A stretch of DNA of 64,000 bases from the NCBI RefSeq assembly GCF_000503055.1, contig NZ_AYVY01000012.1, positions 1 to 64,000 on the forward strand. The letters are read 5' to 3'. A model generated the notes under the pieces. That model saw nothing but the letters and a program-made list of their open reading frames with translations, had not been told where the DNA came from and did no database searches. Below, one piece after another: positions 43,355 to 53,046 of the stretch; positions within the stretch are counted from its first letter, which is position 1, and the number at the start of each line of letters is the position of its first letter. The stretch comes from Mesorhizobium sp. LSHC420B00 (GTDB lineage Bacteria; Pseudomonadota; Alphaproteobacteria; Rhizobiales; Rhizobiaceae). The position numbers and the translations under genes were made by a program.

Positions 43355-43834
43355 TTATTTGGACGGCGGGCGCTTCCAACGGTCCGCCGCCTTGTCGTCG
43401 GCATCCTTGGCGTCGACCCAGTTGCCCTCGGAACCGTCGCTATGGTGTTCCTTTTTCCAGAACGGCGCCCGTGATTTCAAATAATCCATCAGGAAATTCG
43501 CGGCGTCGAACGCCGCCTGCCGGTGGGCGGAAGCGGCCACTACCAGCACGATGTTTTCGCCCGGCGCGATCTTGCCGTGGCGATGGATGACGGTGAGCCC
43601 CTGCAGCGGCCAGCGCTCGATTGCCTCGCAGGCGATGCGGGATATCTCGGCTTCCGCCATGCCGGGATAATGTTCGAGCTCGAGCGCGGAGAGCCTGCCT
43701 TGCTCGTCGCGGCAGAGGCCGGAGAAGGTCACCACAGCGCCGATGTCGTTGCGACCCCTGGTCAGCCTGGCGATCTCGGCGGCGACGTCAAAATCCTCCG
43801 CCTGGATGCGCACGACAGGCACCACCGCGGACAT
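43355..43834 (-). CDS. moaE: Molybdopterin synthase catalytic subunit MoaE
   Basis: 159 residues. LTRGRNDIGAVVTFSGLCRD near residue 24, LELEHYPGMAEAEI, VIHRHGKIAPGENIVLVVAA and AANFLMDYLKSRAPFWKKEH carry the conserved residues of the active site with the catalytic Lys pair. With MoaD thiocarboxylate it converts precursor Z to molybdopterin. It follows moaD by 3 bp. Confidence 0.95.
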   Translation of the reverse strand: MSAVVPVVRIQAEDFDVAAEIARLTRGRNDIGAVVTFSGLCRDEQGRLSALELEHYPGMAEAEISRIACEAIERWPLQGLTVIHRHGKIAPGENIVLVVAASAHRQAAFDAANFLMDYLKSRAPFWKKEHHSDGSEGNWVDAKDADDKAADRWKRPPSK

Positions 43835-43837
43835 GGT

Positions 43838-44095
43838 TCAGCCACCGGTCATCGGCGGGAACAGCGCGATCTCGCGCGCGCCGGCAATCTTCTCGTGGTG
43901 CTCGACATGTTCCTGGTTGATGGCGACGCGGATCACGTCAGGATATTGCAGCGCGTTCTCGTACTCCTCGCCGCGCGATTTCAGCCAGCGCAACAGGTCG
44001 GCGACCGTTTCGATGCCGGCCGGCAGTTCGACCTCTTCCTCCGGTCTGCCGATCCGCTCGCGCACCCAGGCGAAATAGATGAGCTTCGTCGACAT
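43838..44095 (-). CDS. moaD: Molybdopterin synthase sulfur-carrier subunit MoaD
   Basis: 85 residues, beta-grasp. TKLIYFAWVRERIGRPEEEV at the start and the essential C-terminal Gly-Gly in FPPMTGG. ATG at 44095 is preferred because GGATG stands at the right distance; an ATG three codons upstream (44104) overlaps the pgsA end. It sits in the order pgsA-moaD-moaE. Confidence 0.93.
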   Translation of the reverse strand: MSTKLIYFAWVRERIGRPEEEVELPAGIETVADLLRWLKSRGEEYENALQYPDVIRVAINQEHVEHHEKIAGAREIALFPPMTGG

Positions 44096-44096
44096 T

Positions 44097-44693
44097 TTAT
44101 TCATCCATGATGTGCTTGAGGCCGGCGCGGAAATAGTCGTAGCCGGTGTAGAGCGTCACCAGGGCTGCGATCCACAGCAGCACCAGCCCGGTCTGGGTGG
44201 TCAGCGGGAAGATCTTGTCGCCGGCGGGACCTGCAAGCAGGAAGGCGATGGCGATCATCTGGATGGTGGTCTTCCATTTGGCGAGCTGCGTCACCGGCAC
44301 CGAGACCTTCAAGGCCGCCAGATATTCGCGCAGGCCCGAGACCAGGATCTCGCGGCACAGAATGATGATCGCCGCCCATAGCGACCAGCCGGCGATGCCG
44401 GCATGGCGGTCGGTGTCGGCGGCAAGCAGCAGCAGGCAAGTGGCGACCAGCAGCTTGTCGGCGATCGGGTCGAGCATCTTGCCGATGTTGGAGGTCTGCT
44501 GCCAGGCGCGCGCCAGATAGCCGTCGAAGTAATCGGTGATCGAGGCGAGCAGGAAAATGATGAGCGCCGACCAGCGCGCGAAGTCGCTCGATTTCAGATG
44601 GCCTTCCAGGAAGAAGCACAGCACCACCAGCGGCACCGCCAGGATGCGGGCGTAAGTGAGCATGTTGGGCAGGTTGAACGCGCGCTGGGACAT
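44097..44693 (-). CDS. pgsA: CDP-diacylglycerol-glycerol-3-phosphate 3-phosphatidyltransferase
   Basis: 198 residues, membrane enzyme. FNLPNMLTYARILAVPLVVL at the start and the CDP-alcohol motif in DYFDGYLARAW...GKMLDPIADKLL (about 55-80). It makes phosphatidylglycerol phosphate. It precedes moaD with overlapping ends. uvrC, its usual upstream neighbour in rhizobia, is 2.3 kb away because of an inserted block. Confidence 0.93.
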   Translation of the reverse strand: MSQRAFNLPNMLTYARILAVPLVVLCFFLEGHLKSSDFARWSALIIFLLASITDYFDGYLARAWQQTSNIGKMLDPIADKLLVATCLLLLAADTDRHAGIAGWSLWAAIIILCREILVSGLREYLAALKVSVPVTQLAKWKTTIQMIAIAFLLAGPAGDKIFPLTTQTGLVLLWIAALVTLYTGYDYFRAGLKHIMDE

Positions 44694-45019
44694 GTTTTGG
44701 GAACTCTTTCTGCCTGCTTAGTCAAATCAGAAGCGAATGTGGGGGGTCAACAGGCCAGAATCGATTAGCCAGCCGAAATATCGGCAATAGGGGCTTAGCT
44801 CTCGTGAAATAATTATTCGGGACAAACCGCGCAACGTTGCAACCACATGCTCCGATGTCGCGAATCGCCTGTCCCCGCAGCGAACCGCGTAATGCAGGAC
44901 GCAACCCCCTAAAACATGGGGACAGGAAGACGCTTCTCAACGTACCCTGCGGCAATCAACCGCTCAACATGTAGCATTTTGCGGTCCTCAAGCTTGCACG
45001 ATCGCGAGCAATACCATCT
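44694..45019. other. Start of the inserted block between pgsA and uvrC
   Basis: 326 bp with no convincing gene. It should hold the pgsA promoter on the minus strand. Base composition drops relative to neighbours around 44790-44830. Confidence 0.45.
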
Positions 45020-45301
45020 CACCAGGCGACGTTCAAACGTAAACCCGGTTCGGCACCTTTAGCATTGATGGCCACGCGCGATACGGAACGGCGCTATGTC
45101 GGTTCGGCAAACTTCGCCCTGACCAAGGCTATGCGCGAACGCCTTTGGCAACGTGTTCAAGCCGGCAAAGGCACACCACCAAAGGGCGCCGACAAGAACG
45201 AGGCCGAATGGATCAAGCCGGACCTTGTCGGCCGGGTCAAAACCCTCAAACGCGAAGACAAGCTACCCCATGCGACCTTGCGAGCTATCCGCGAGGAATA
45301 G
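45020..45301 (+). pseudogene. C-terminal fragment of an ATP-dependent DNA ligase (LigD-type)
   Basis: The frame reads FKRKPGSAPLALMATRDTER, RYVGSANFALTKAMRERLWQ and AEWIKPDLVGRVKTLKR, the end of the OB-fold domain of ATP-dependent DNA ligases used with Ku in end joining. The adenylation domain is absent and the frame is closed by a stop at 44972. A start inside (ATG 45068) would give a 77-residue protein, so it may be annotated as a gene, but I read it as a remnant. Confidence 0.6.
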
Positions 45302-45381
45302 TGGTTCCAGTACCAATGATGGCGCATGAAGATTGACAGGAGAGCCTCCAACAACGACTGATGTCCTGTTGGGGGAGCGAG

Positions 45382-45579
45382 ATGAAACGTTTTGATTTGC
45401 TGGGGCTTGCTGTTCTTGTCGCAACCGTAGCGGCAGTAAGTTATTTCACGACCGGGTCTATCGCCGGCGGGTTTGCCTATGTCGCCGGCGAGGCAGTCGG
45501 TATCTTTCTGATGCTTAGCCTAGTTTACTACGCCCTCATAAAGTCCGCGCGCACTAATTTTCGCCACGATATTCTTTGA
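45382..45579 (+). CDS. 65-residue two-helix membrane protein (first gene of unknown operon)
   Basis: Hydrophobic segments at about residues 5-24 (LLGLAVLVATVAAVSYFTTG) and 33-56 with GEAVGIFLMLSLVYYAL, then a basic tail KSARTNFRHDIL. ATG 45382 follows GGGGGAG. The stop overlaps the next start (TGATG). No family recognised. With low G+C codon use it looks acquired. It may be the membrane part of a split protein completed by the next gene. Confidence 0.55.
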   Translation: MKRFDLLGLAVLVATVAAVSYFTTGSIAGGFAYVAGEAVGIFLMLSLVYYALIKSARTNFRHDIL

Positions 45580-46295
45580 TGACTGCTGCAGTTCTGGTTC
45601 TATCAAACCAAGCAAGGATAAGCGGCTATATCGACGTAAAGCGCTTCCAACGCGACATTCAGGCGGGGGGCGCGGAGAACTTTGAGAAGGCGTTAAGCAC
45701 ATCGCAGACTGTGATAGGGTCTGTAGGTCGCGACAGCCGAGAGGTAACTGACCAGACGAACAATAGTGTTGGACAACTTTTCACTCAATTTGATGACCAC
45801 ACCCTTGATGGGTTTCTAGAAACTGCGAAGGTCAAGGACCGCAGTGTACTATTGGCCTCGTATCAAGCGGCCAACGCCAAGCTGGTACAAGTCCGGCTTG
45901 TTATGCCCGCGGTCGATGCATTGCTGGCCGACGAGCGCACGAAAATTGTCGTTATAGCAAGCCGTTTGCCTGAAGGGTCACGAGATCCATTTCTTGGAGG
46001 GTTGTCCCAAGAACGGGCCGCAGAGCGCAATTTCGTGGAGCGTAGGGCTACGAATTACCAGCGCATGTTTGAGATCGCCGCGTCAGCGACAAAGCTTCTC
46101 TTGGATATGGGAGAGATTTCCATAAATGAGAGTGGCCAAATCCTATTTCCTGACCAGAATGCCCTTAAAAACTACAACGATCTCGTGGACGCTCTCCGAC
46201 AAGTTGCGCTAGAGGATGAAAAAATCACCGTTGAAGCAGCCGCGTACGACAAAGCGCGCCTAGCCAGTGGCTGGAAGAAGATGATCGGCAACTAA
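45579..46295 (+). CDS. 238-residue protein of unknown function (second gene of unknown operon)
   Basis: No family recognised. A short hydrophobic start (MTAAVLVLSNQARISGYIDV) is followed by a charged helical protein with likely coiled regions (DALLADERTKIVVIASRLPE, RNFVERRATNYQRMFEIAAS, ALRQVALEDEKITVEAAAYD). No catalytic motif is obvious. The ATG shares two bases with the previous stop. Codon choice is visibly less G+C-rich than in pgsA or uvrC, pointing to transfer. Confidence 0.6.
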   Translation: MTAAVLVLSNQARISGYIDVKRFQRDIQAGGAENFEKALSTSQTVIGSVGRDSREVTDQTNNSVGQLFTQFDDHTLDGFLETAKVKDRSVLLASYQAANAKLVQVRLVMPAVDALLADERTKIVVIASRLPEGSRDPFLGGLSQERAAERNFVERRATNYQRMFEIAASATKLLLDMGEISINESGQILFPDQNALKNYNDLVDALRQVALEDEKITVEAAAYDKARLASGWKKMIGN

Positions 46296-46708
46296 TCGCC
46301 GGTCACCTAGTCGCGCGTCAACCGATCGACAGTCTCAATGATCGCCTTCTACCCTGTGGCAAATGTTGCAGGGATAAAGCGCCAATGTCCCTCAATCCGA
46401 ATGCTACAAACCCGGGTGCCGCATGGGACGGAATCATTTCGCGAACAAATGAACGGCGTACGCGAGGGCGCGCGGTCATCTCGGTATGGTGTAAGTAACG
46501 CAGATGTGATCGCCCCGTTTCGCGTAAGTTCGTTCCACTCAATGCACGTTGGTTCCACTCTATTCCTGTTCGTGCCACTTGTTCCCCAAACGTCTCGGGT
46601 ATCACGGCATTTTGCCCGTTGACATCGCGCCGCCTGCCTGCGTCTATCTTAGCAGTTCCTTTTAGAACTTTTCTCAATGGCGAGATCTGTCTTGAAAGGA
46701 ACGCCCCC
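46296..46708. other. Gene-poor part of the inserted block
   Basis: 413 bp without a convincing gene; open frames on either strand have no family resemblance. It contains three GTTCCACT-like words between 46529 and 46580 and a small palindrome AGTTC-N6-GAACT at 46654-46669 in front of the next small gene. Confidence 0.4.
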
Positions 46709-46840
46709 ATGATAGTTACTCTCGACCTCGGGCAGGTGCTCACCCTGACCGCGAGCCTATTTGGCGTCGTCGCCGGTCTGATCGCGATTGCTCGCTTCAT
46801 CAAATGGTGGTGGCACAAACCCCAGGAACCGGGCGAATGA
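46709..46840 (+). CDS. 43-residue membrane microprotein
   Basis: MIVTLDLGQVLTLTASLFGV continues VAGLIAIARFIKWWWHKPQE: one long helix with a Trp/Lys interface end. AAAGGA precedes the ATG at good spacing. It is the last gene of the block before uvrC. Function unknown; the size and shape recall regulators of membrane proteins or small toxins. Confidence 0.45.
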   Translation: MIVTLDLGQVLTLTASLFGVVAGLIAIARFIKWWWHKPQEPGE

Positions 46841-47035
46841 TCGCGACCGCATACCGATCACCTACCCCCTGCCCTGACACACAGCGCGGTGTGACGGGTT
46901 TGGCGACCTCGACGCACTATGATCACCCCCGATATGAAACGCGCGCTGACCGCCCCTACAAAACGAATCTGCCAGAAATATCCGGTAGTTATGGCAGATA
47001 TGAAAGCATCCGGCGATCAATGCGCCAAGGCATTT

Positions 47036-49114
47036 TCATTTCTCGTGAAAATGATTGTAGACCAATTTCGCCACCTGCTCGGAAATGCCGTCGATCTTGA
47101 CCAGGTCCTCGACGGCGGCGCGGCTGACGGCCTTGGCCGTACCAAAATGCATCAGCAGCGCGCGCTTGCGGCCGGGTCCGATGCCGCTGATCTCGTCGAG
47201 CGTGCTCTTGACCATCTCCTTCTTGCGGCGGGCGCGGTGCGAACCGATTGCGAAGCGATGGACCTCGTCGCGCAGCCGCTGGACGAAATAGAGCACCGGA
47301 TCGCGAACGGGCAGCGAGAATGAGTCCCTGCCCTTGACGAAGAAGCGTTCGCGGCCGGCGTCACGGTCCTGACCCTTGGCGATGCCGATGGCCACGACGC
47401 GGTTCTCGATGCCGAGATCGGACAGGATCTTGCGCACCGCCGTCATCTGGCCTTGGCCGCCGTCGATGAGGATGACGTCGGGCCAGGCCGGAAAGCCGCC
47501 GGCGTCCTCGACATCGTCGCCCGGTCCGGTAGCGCCCGCCTCGTCCGCGCTCTCGGTTTGCGGGGCATCGCCATGTTCCTTCAACAGCCGCGAGAAGCGC
47601 CGCTGCATCACCTCGCGCATCATGCCGAAATCGTCGCCCGGCGTGATCTCGGTCGAGCGGATGTTGAACTTTCGATACTGGTTCTTCACAAACCCTTCCG
47701 GCCCGGCGACGACCATCGCGCCGACGGCGTTGGTGCCCATGATGTGCGAGTTATCATAGACCTCGATGCGCACCGGCGGCTTTTCCAGGCCGAAGGTCTC
47801 GGCAAAGCCGGTGAGCAGCCGCGCCTGGGTCGAGGTCTCGGCGAGCCGCCGGCCGAGCGCTTCGCGCGCGTTCTGCAGCGCGTTGTCGGTCAGGTCCTTC
47901 TTCTCGCCGCGCTGCGGCACCGAGATCGACACCTTGCGGCCGGCGCGGGTGGAGAGGGCCTCCGCCAGCAATTCCTGGTCCTCGACGCCATACGACAACA
48001 GGATGGTGCGTGGCGTCGGCTTGTCGTCGTAGAACTGCGCCAGGAACGAACCCAGCACCTCGCCAGCTTCGAGCGCCGGATCGGCCTTGGGAAAATAGGC
48101 GCGGTTGCCCCAGTTCTGGCCGGTGCGGAAGAAGAACACCTGGATGCAGACCTGGCCGCCCTCCTGATGAATGGCGAAGACATCGGCCTCGTCGACGGTC
48201 TGCGGATTGATACCTTGATGGCTCTGCACATGCGACAGCGCCGCCAGCCGGTCGCGATAGATGGCGGCGCGTTCGAAATCGAGGTTCTCCGAAGCCTGCT
48301 GCATGGCGGCGGAGATCTCCGTCTTCACCTTCTGGCTGCGGCCGGAGAGAAAATCCTTCGCCTCGGCGACAAGCCTTGCATAGTCGCCATGCGAGATCTC
48401 GCCGGTGCACGGGCCGGCACAGCGCTTGATCTGGAACAAAAGGCAAGGCCGGGTGCGGTTCTCGTAGAAGGAGTTGGTGCAGCTCCTGAGCAGGAAGGCG
48501 CGCTGCAGCGAATTGATGGTGCGGCCGACGGCGCCGGCTGAGGCAAAGGGGCCGAAATAGTCGCCCTTGCGCGAGCGCGCGCCGCGATGCTTGTAGATGC
48601 CGGGCGAGACATGGTCGCCGGTCAACAGGATATAGGGAAACGACTTGTCGTCGCGCATCAGCACGTTGAAGCGCGGCCGCAAGCGCTTGATGAGGTTGGC
48701 TTCAAGCAGCAGCGCTTCGATCTCGGTGCGGGTGACGACGAACTCCATCGTCGACGTCTCGCGCACCATGCGGCCGATGCGGCTGGTGTGGAACCGACCT
48801 TGCGCGTAGTTGGTGACCCGCTTCTTCAGGCTGCGTGCCTTGCCGACATAGAGCACGTCGCCGGCGGCATTCATCATGCGGTAGACGCCGGGCGCGTTGG
48901 GCAGCCGCTTGACCAGCGTCTGGATCACCTCGGCGCCGACCATGCCGTCGGCATCGCCGGCATGCGGCGTCCAGTCGATGGCGGTGAAGGTGACGTCCGG
49001 ACCAGCGGCTGCAGGCTCGACGACCTCCTCGGCTGCCTCGTCCTCGAGGTCGATTTCGGGCGGCAGGTCGTCGGCGCCGCCGCGCGTTTTTTGTTTCTGG
49101 TCCATGGGGCTCAT
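47036..49114 (-). CDS. uvrC: UvrABC excinuclease subunit C
   Basis: 692 residues. GIY-YIG nuclease domain ([20 protein letters not shown]), UVR motif ([20 protein letters not shown]), the RNase H-like second nuclease ([38 protein letters not shown]) and the C-terminal helix-hairpin-helix pair ([36 protein letters not shown]). An acidic N-terminal extension of ~60 residues is normal for rhizobia. The ATG at 49114 overlaps the SDR stop; 49105 is the alternative. Confidence 0.96.
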   Translation of the reverse strand: MSPMDQKQKTRGGADDLPPEIDLEDEAAEEVVEPAAAGPDVTFTAIDWTPHAGDADGMVGAEVIQTLVKRLPNAPGVYRMMNAAGDVLYVGKARSLKKRVTNYAQGRFHTSRIGRMVRETSTMEFVVTRTEIEALLLEANLIKRLRPRFNVLMRDDKSFPYILLTGDHVSPGIYKHRGARSRKGDYFGPFASAGAVGRTINSLQRAFLLRSCTNSFYENRTRPCLLFQIKRCAGPCTGEISHGDYARLVAEAKDFLSGRSQKVKTEISAAMQQASENLDFERAAIYRDRLAALSHVQSHQGINPQTVDEADVFAIHQEGGQVCIQVFFFRTGQNWGNRAYFPKADPALEAGEVLGSFLAQFYDDKPTPRTILLSYGVEDQELLAEALSTRAGRKVSISVPQRGEKKDLTDNALQNAREALGRRLAETSTQARLLTGFAETFGLEKPPVRIEVYDNSHIMGTNAVGAMVVAGPEGFVKNQYRKFNIRSTEITPGDDFGMMREVMQRRFSRLLKEHGDAPQTESADEAGATGPGDDVEDAGGFPAWPDVILIDGGQGQMTAVRKILSDLGIENRVVAIGIAKGQDRDAGRERFFVKGRDSFSLPVRDPVLYFVQRLRDEVHRFAIGSHRARRKKEMVKSTLDEISGIGPGRKRALLMHFGTAKAVSRAAVEDLVKIDGISEQVAKLVYNHFHEK

Positions 49115-49887
49115 TCCGTCATGCCTGTCACATCGGGCGTCTGCCATGCAAGATGCTGGCCGCCGTCAAGCGCGATCATCTGGCCGGTGACCGAGCGTGC
49201 CGCCCAGAGGTAACGGATGGTGTCACCGAATTCGGGCAATTCCGGGCCGCGCTTCAGGATCAGGCCGGCAATCTGCGCGTCGAAATCGCTGTCGTGCTGG
49301 CGCGTGTTCTTCAAGGTCGGGCCCGGACCGATGGCGTTGACGCGGATGCGGGGACCCAGCGCCTGCGCCATCATCTCGGTCGCTGCCCACAAGGTCGACT
49401 TCGACAGCGCATAGGAGAAATAACGCGGCGTCGGCCGCCAGACGCGCTGGTCGATCATGTTGACGATCAACCCCTCACTGCTCTGCGGCAAGGCCCGGGC
49501 GAAAGTCTGCGCCAACAGAGCCGGCGCCTTGACATGCACGGCGAAATGGCGATCCCAGGCCGGCCAGTCGAAATCGTCAACACTGTCGTGCTCGAACAGC
49601 GAGGCGTTGTTGACCAGCAGCGACACCGGTCCGAGCGCCGCCGCCGCGCGGCCGACAAGGTTGCCGACGGCGTCCATGTCGGTCAGGTCGGCAGCAACCA
49701 CAGCGGCCCTGCCGTCTCGACCAAAATGACCACTGTTGATCCCGGCCGCCAGTGCCTCCGCCTCGGCCAGCGAGCGATTACAGTGAATGGCGACGGCAAA
49801 ACCGTGCGCAGCAAGATCCTCGACGATCGCCCTGCCGATCCGCTTCGCCCCGCCTGTCACCAGTGCCGTCGCGGCGACCTTGCTCAT
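49111..49887 (-). CDS. SDR-family oxidoreductase, pteridine-reductase-like
   Basis: 258 residues. Cofactor loop [20 protein letters not shown] (TGGAKRIG, where FolM/PTR1 enzymes have TGxxKRIG), [15 protein letters not shown], catalytic Tyr-Lys in [12 protein letters not shown], and the terminal [13 protein letters not shown]. The Ala-Lys-Arg start and R at this position favour NADPH and pteridines. The stop overlaps uvrC, so both come from one transcript. Confidence 0.85.
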   Translation of the reverse strand: MSKVAATALVTGGAKRIGRAIVEDLAAHGFAVAIHCNRSLAEAEALAAGINSGHFGRDGRAAVVAADLTDMDAVGNLVGRAAAALGPVSLLVNNASLFEHDSVDDFDWPAWDRHFAVHVKAPALLAQTFARALPQSSEGLIVNMIDQRVWRPTPRYFSYALSKSTLWAATEMMAQALGPRIRVNAIGPGPTLKNTRQHDSDFDAQIAGLILKRGPELPEFGDTIRYLWAARSVTGQMIALDGGQHLAWQTPDVTGMTE

Positions 49888-50309
49888 CTGTCAATCCTCA
49901 ATCTGATGCCGATTCCGACCTGCCGGGACCGGGCCGGCAAAATATGGCCTGCCAAGTGTTAAATCCCATTTCCACCTGGGGCAGGATTGTGGCAAAGTGG
50001 CCCGGTCGGCATTCTGGCTCGACCGGAATCCGGGCCAGCCCGACCGCAATATAGGGCGCGGGAGCCCTTGCACCAAGCCGTGTGCAGTGCAGCACGGCGA
50101 ACCTGCTGACATCTCGCTGTTGCGAAGATGCAACGTCAAGGTTCTGCCTCATTCGTGCCAGGGAATGACCCAAGTTCAGGTTCGCTTCAGCCGCATTTCG
50201 ACACGACATTTGGAACCGTTGAACGCCGGATCCGTTTCACCCCCCGGACGGGTTGAGGGCGCTCATGAAAAAACAAGCCTGTGTCCTGTGGCTTAAGGAG
50301 TAAAGAACA
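49888..50309. other. Divergent region between the SDR and outer-membrane protein genes
   Basis: 422 bp with no convincing gene. It holds the promoter for SDR-uvrC on the minus strand and that of the beta-barrel gene on the plus strand, which has an AAGGAGT ribosome site at 50297-50303. Confidence 0.5.
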
Positions 50310-50960
50310 ATGCAAGCCAATCTTAAATTTGCGCGACCGCTCGCGGTGGCGTTTGGGCTGTTCGCCCTCGGCGGAACCGCCTATGCCGCGGACGTGGTTC
50401 AGGAAGAGCCGCCGGCACCTGCCCCGATCGCCGAACTTCCGGTCGCATCCTGGGCCGGCCCCTATGCCGGTGTGAGCGTCGGCTACGGCTTCGCCGGCCA
50501 TGCCGATGCCAAAACCGTTGGTGTCGACATCGATACCAAGGGCTTCGTCGGCGGCGTCTTCGGCGGCTACAACTGGCAGCAGGAGAACTTCGTCTACGGT
50601 GCCGAAGCCGATATCGGCTATAACGGCGTCAAGGGCGACGATGCCGGCATCGAGGCCAAGGGCGGCGTCGAAGGCTCGCTGCGCGCTCGCCTCGGCTACG
50701 CTGTTACCCCGGAAATCCTGCTCTACGGCACCGCCGGTGGCGCGCTGAAGAACCAGAAGGTGGAAGCCGCCGGCTTCAGCGACACCAACACCATGCTCGG
50801 CTGGACGGCCGGCGTCGGCACCGACATCAAGATTACCGACAATGTGTTCGGCCGTGTCGAGTACCGCTACACCGATTTCGGCGACAAGAACTTCGACGGT
50901 ATCGGCAAGGTCAAGTCGACCGACAATCGCGTCACTTTCGGCGTCGGTATGAAGTTCTAA
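50310..50960 (+). CDS. Outer-membrane beta-barrel protein (Omp25/31-like)
   Basis: 216 residues. Signal peptide ending in GTAYAADVV, a Pro-rich linker (QEEPPAPAPIAELPV), then an eight-strand barrel opening WAGPYAGVSVGYGFAGHADA and ending RVTFGVGMKF with the C-terminal Phe used for insertion. FGRVEYRYTDFGDKNF is the usual penultimate strand. The family includes Brucella Omp25/Omp31. It is the kind of abundant OMP that ends in a strong terminator, as here. Confidence 0.9.
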   Translation: MQANLKFARPLAVAFGLFALGGTAYAADVVQEEPPAPAPIAELPVASWAGPYAGVSVGYGFAGHADAKTVGVDIDTKGFVGGVFGGYNWQQENFVYGAEADIGYNGVKGDDAGIEAKGGVEGSLRARLGYAVTPEILLYGTAGGALKNQKVEAAGFSDTNTMLGWTAGVGTDIKITDNVFGRVEYRYTDFGDKNFDGIGKVKSTDNRVTFGVGMKF

Positions 50961-50980
50961 GTCGTCCAAGCCACGACACG

Positions 50981-51011
50981 AAAAAGCCGGGCCTCGCGCC
51001 CGGCTTTTTTT
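50981..51011 (+). terminator. Rho-independent terminator after the outer-membrane protein gene
   Basis: AAAAAGCCGGGC (50981-50992), CTCGC loop, GCCCGGCTTTTTTT (50998-51011). Confidence 0.92.
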
Positions 51012-51057
51012 GTGCCCGGTGCCCATCCTGTCGGCATGGGCACGCGTGATCTCGAGG

Positions 51058-51726
51058 TCAGCGTTGAGCCAGCATCCGGTCGACCAGGACCAGAACTTCG
51101 GCTGCTGCGATGAAACCGAGGGCGATAGTGGCGCCATTCGACATGACTGCGACCCAGCCATTGGCGGACACATCTATGAACGGGTAAGCGTATTTCCCTT
51201 CAGCGACACCACGAGCCAGGGCATAAGCGAGATAGGCCAGGGGATAGAGCGCCCATAGAAGCGGATCGCGCCACGAGAGCCTCCCCTTTCGCGTGAATAG
51301 AAGCCAGAACAATAAGACAAGGACAGGATTGAGTTGGTGGAGCAGAAAGTTTGCTTCGGCGGTCGCGCCAGCCAAAGTGCGCAGCCCTTGGAGCAACACC
51401 GCGAAAATCACCCCGACCAGGGCCATCACGGCAGCCGTCCACGCCACCAGCGTTGGATGGTCGAAACGCTCCCCGAGGAGCGCTATGGCTGCGAATACAA
51501 TGGCGACAAGACCGTTGGTCAGGATCGTGAAATATCCCACCAACACCCACAGCGAGCCAAGCATCGATGCACCGCCCTTGATCAAGGTGCTGAGTTCAAG
51601 GCCAATGCCAGTGCACGCGGATAGACAAATGATCAGGGCAAACAAGCGCTGTATCAAATCGCCCTCCCCCACCGGCTTACGTTTGAGAAAGCGACGATAA
51701 GACTGGGCGGAACGTCTGTCGACCAA
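51058..51726 (-). CDS. Pr6Pr-type membrane protein
   Basis: 222 residues, about six helices. LWVLVGYFTILTNGLVAIVF and the histidine in FLLHQLNPVLVLLFWLLFTR, with LYPLAYLAYALARGVAEGKY and ANGWVAVMSN, fit the Pr6Pr (FAR-17a/AIG1-like) family, whose eukaryotic relatives include lipid hydrolases. The bacterial function is unknown. It converges with the outer-membrane protein gene. Confidence 0.75.
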   Translation of the reverse strand: MVDRRSAQSYRRFLKRKPVGEGDLIQRLFALIICLSACTGIGLELSTLIKGGASMLGSLWVLVGYFTILTNGLVAIVFAAIALLGERFDHPTLVAWTAAVMALVGVIFAVLLQGLRTLAGATAEANFLLHQLNPVLVLLFWLLFTRKGRLSWRDPLLWALYPLAYLAYALARGVAEGKYAYPFIDVSANGWVAVMSNGATIALGFIAAAEVLVLVDRMLAQR

Positions 51727-51816
51727 AATGCCCCCAAGACCAACCTTCCAGCCTCGCCGGCCCGGCTCACTCCCAGCATGTCGAAATTGGCCGTTGCGCC
51801 TCCCGCCAGGAATCCG

Positions 51817-51923
51817 CTAAAGCGCGTCGCGTTCGACCGGCGGCATGCGACGCGCTTTAGGTTCCTGTTTTATGCATGTCGTTATCACAAAACCGCTGCA
51901 CACTTTTGCGCGACATGCATTAG
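51817..51923 (+). repeat. Two-hairpin intergenic repeat, copy 3
   Basis: 107 bp, forward, nearly identical to copy 2 (spacer GTTCCTGTTTT, second module starting ATGCATGTCGTTATCAC). It lies between the Pr6Pr and GST genes, which end or start on the minus strand. Confidence 0.8.
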
Positions 51924-51954
51924 GGGAAGATCGGTAGCTTCGCCATCCCCGCCC

Positions 51955-52551
51955 TCAAGCCGGGATGCCGGGCTTCAGCTCCGGGAATTTCTCGTCGAAG
52001 CGTGCCGCCCAGCGCGTCAGCCGGCCGCGGCCCTTTTCCCATTTTCCGGCGAAGCGCAGCGAGAGATAGCCGAGGCAAGCGCGCAGCGCGATCTGGCCGA
52101 CAGTGATTTTCTTCGGCAGCTTCGGCGGGTTGGCGTTGAGCAGATCGAGCGCGGCCGAAATCTTGCTCCACTGGCGCTCGAGCCAAGGCTGGTAGACCAT
52201 CTCTTCGGGCCGCGTGCGCCGCTCATAGACCATCGACAGCGCGCAGTCGCAGATGCCGTCGGCCAACGCCTCCAGCACCTCCGCCTCGAGGCGCTTGTCG
52301 GGATTGCGCGGAAACAATGCGTTCTTGGACATCCGGTTGAGATGCTGGGTGATGGCGCGGCTGTCGTGGACCGAGCGGCCGTCGTCGAGCACCAGCACCG
52401 GGATCTTGCCGAGCGGATTGGCGCCGATCAGCGCGGCCGGCTTTTCCTCGGTCTTTATCGGCACGAGATCGACCGCAATGCCGGCATGAAGTGCTGCCAT
52501 GCGCACCTTGGAACTGTAGGGAGAAGTAGACGCGTAGAGCAGTCTGGGCAT
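51955..52551 (-). CDS. Glutathione S-transferase family protein
   Basis: 198 residues. LYASTSPYSSKVRMAALHAG carries the active-site Ser/Tyr region, NPLGKIPVLVLDDGRSVHDS the cis-Pro and GSH site; the helical C-terminal domain begins about residue 85. Second GST of the window; substrate unknown. ATG 52551 gives family length; the open frame to 52680 is not needed. Confidence 0.85.
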   Translation of the reverse strand: MPRLLYASTSPYSSKVRMAALHAGIAVDLVPIKTEEKPAALIGANPLGKIPVLVLDDGRSVHDSRAITQHLNRMSKNALFPRNPDKRLEAEVLEALADGICDCALSMVYERRTRPEEMVYQPWLERQWSKISAALDLLNANPPKLPKKITVGQIALRACLGYLSLRFAGKWEKGRGRLTRWAARFDEKFPELKPGIPA

Positions 52552-53046
52552 TGTCGATTCCTGTTTACCGGCTACAGCTCCATATGTCCTGTTGGACGCG
52601 CAAGAGGACGCGGTAGCATTGTGACTTCGCGCATGACCCTCACCGAAAATCGATTCCGATTGGGGCTCGTGCGTGGGCACTGTTGACGACCGATCATGCT
52701 GGCTTCATCAACGGCCAGAGGCGGAAAACCGCGCCGCCAGCGCGCAGCCATTGTCTCGACTTCAATCTGGATGCGATGAGCCGGAGGTGCGGCGGCAGAA
52801 GCGAGCAGGTCGGACAATCCAAATCCGATCAGCTACCAACTCGGCCTTGCACCGAAGGTTGGTCTTTGGCAGCCACGAAAATCCCACCGGACTTCGCCGC
52901 GTGGCGAAGTCCTGGGAGCTGCGAAAAGACATCTTCCTCCCGCCTCTTTCTCGTCCTGCCCGACCGTCAGCTAGCAAGCGAGGCGCCTGTCCGGCATCCC
53001 GCCCTGGCTGTCTTGAGTACTGTCCCCGGCGATCGGAGAGCGGCGA
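52552..53046. other. Intergenic region between GST and histone-like genes
   Basis: 495 bp. No supportable gene. It contains AAAATCGATTCCGATT (around 52646), a word common in rhizobial intergenic palindromes. It should hold the GST promoter on the minus strand. Confidence 0.4.

Noticed and set aside
46318-46818. 166-codon open frame on the minus strand in the inserted block
   Set aside because: No family, odd composition and overlap with a better supported microprotein gene on the plus strand.
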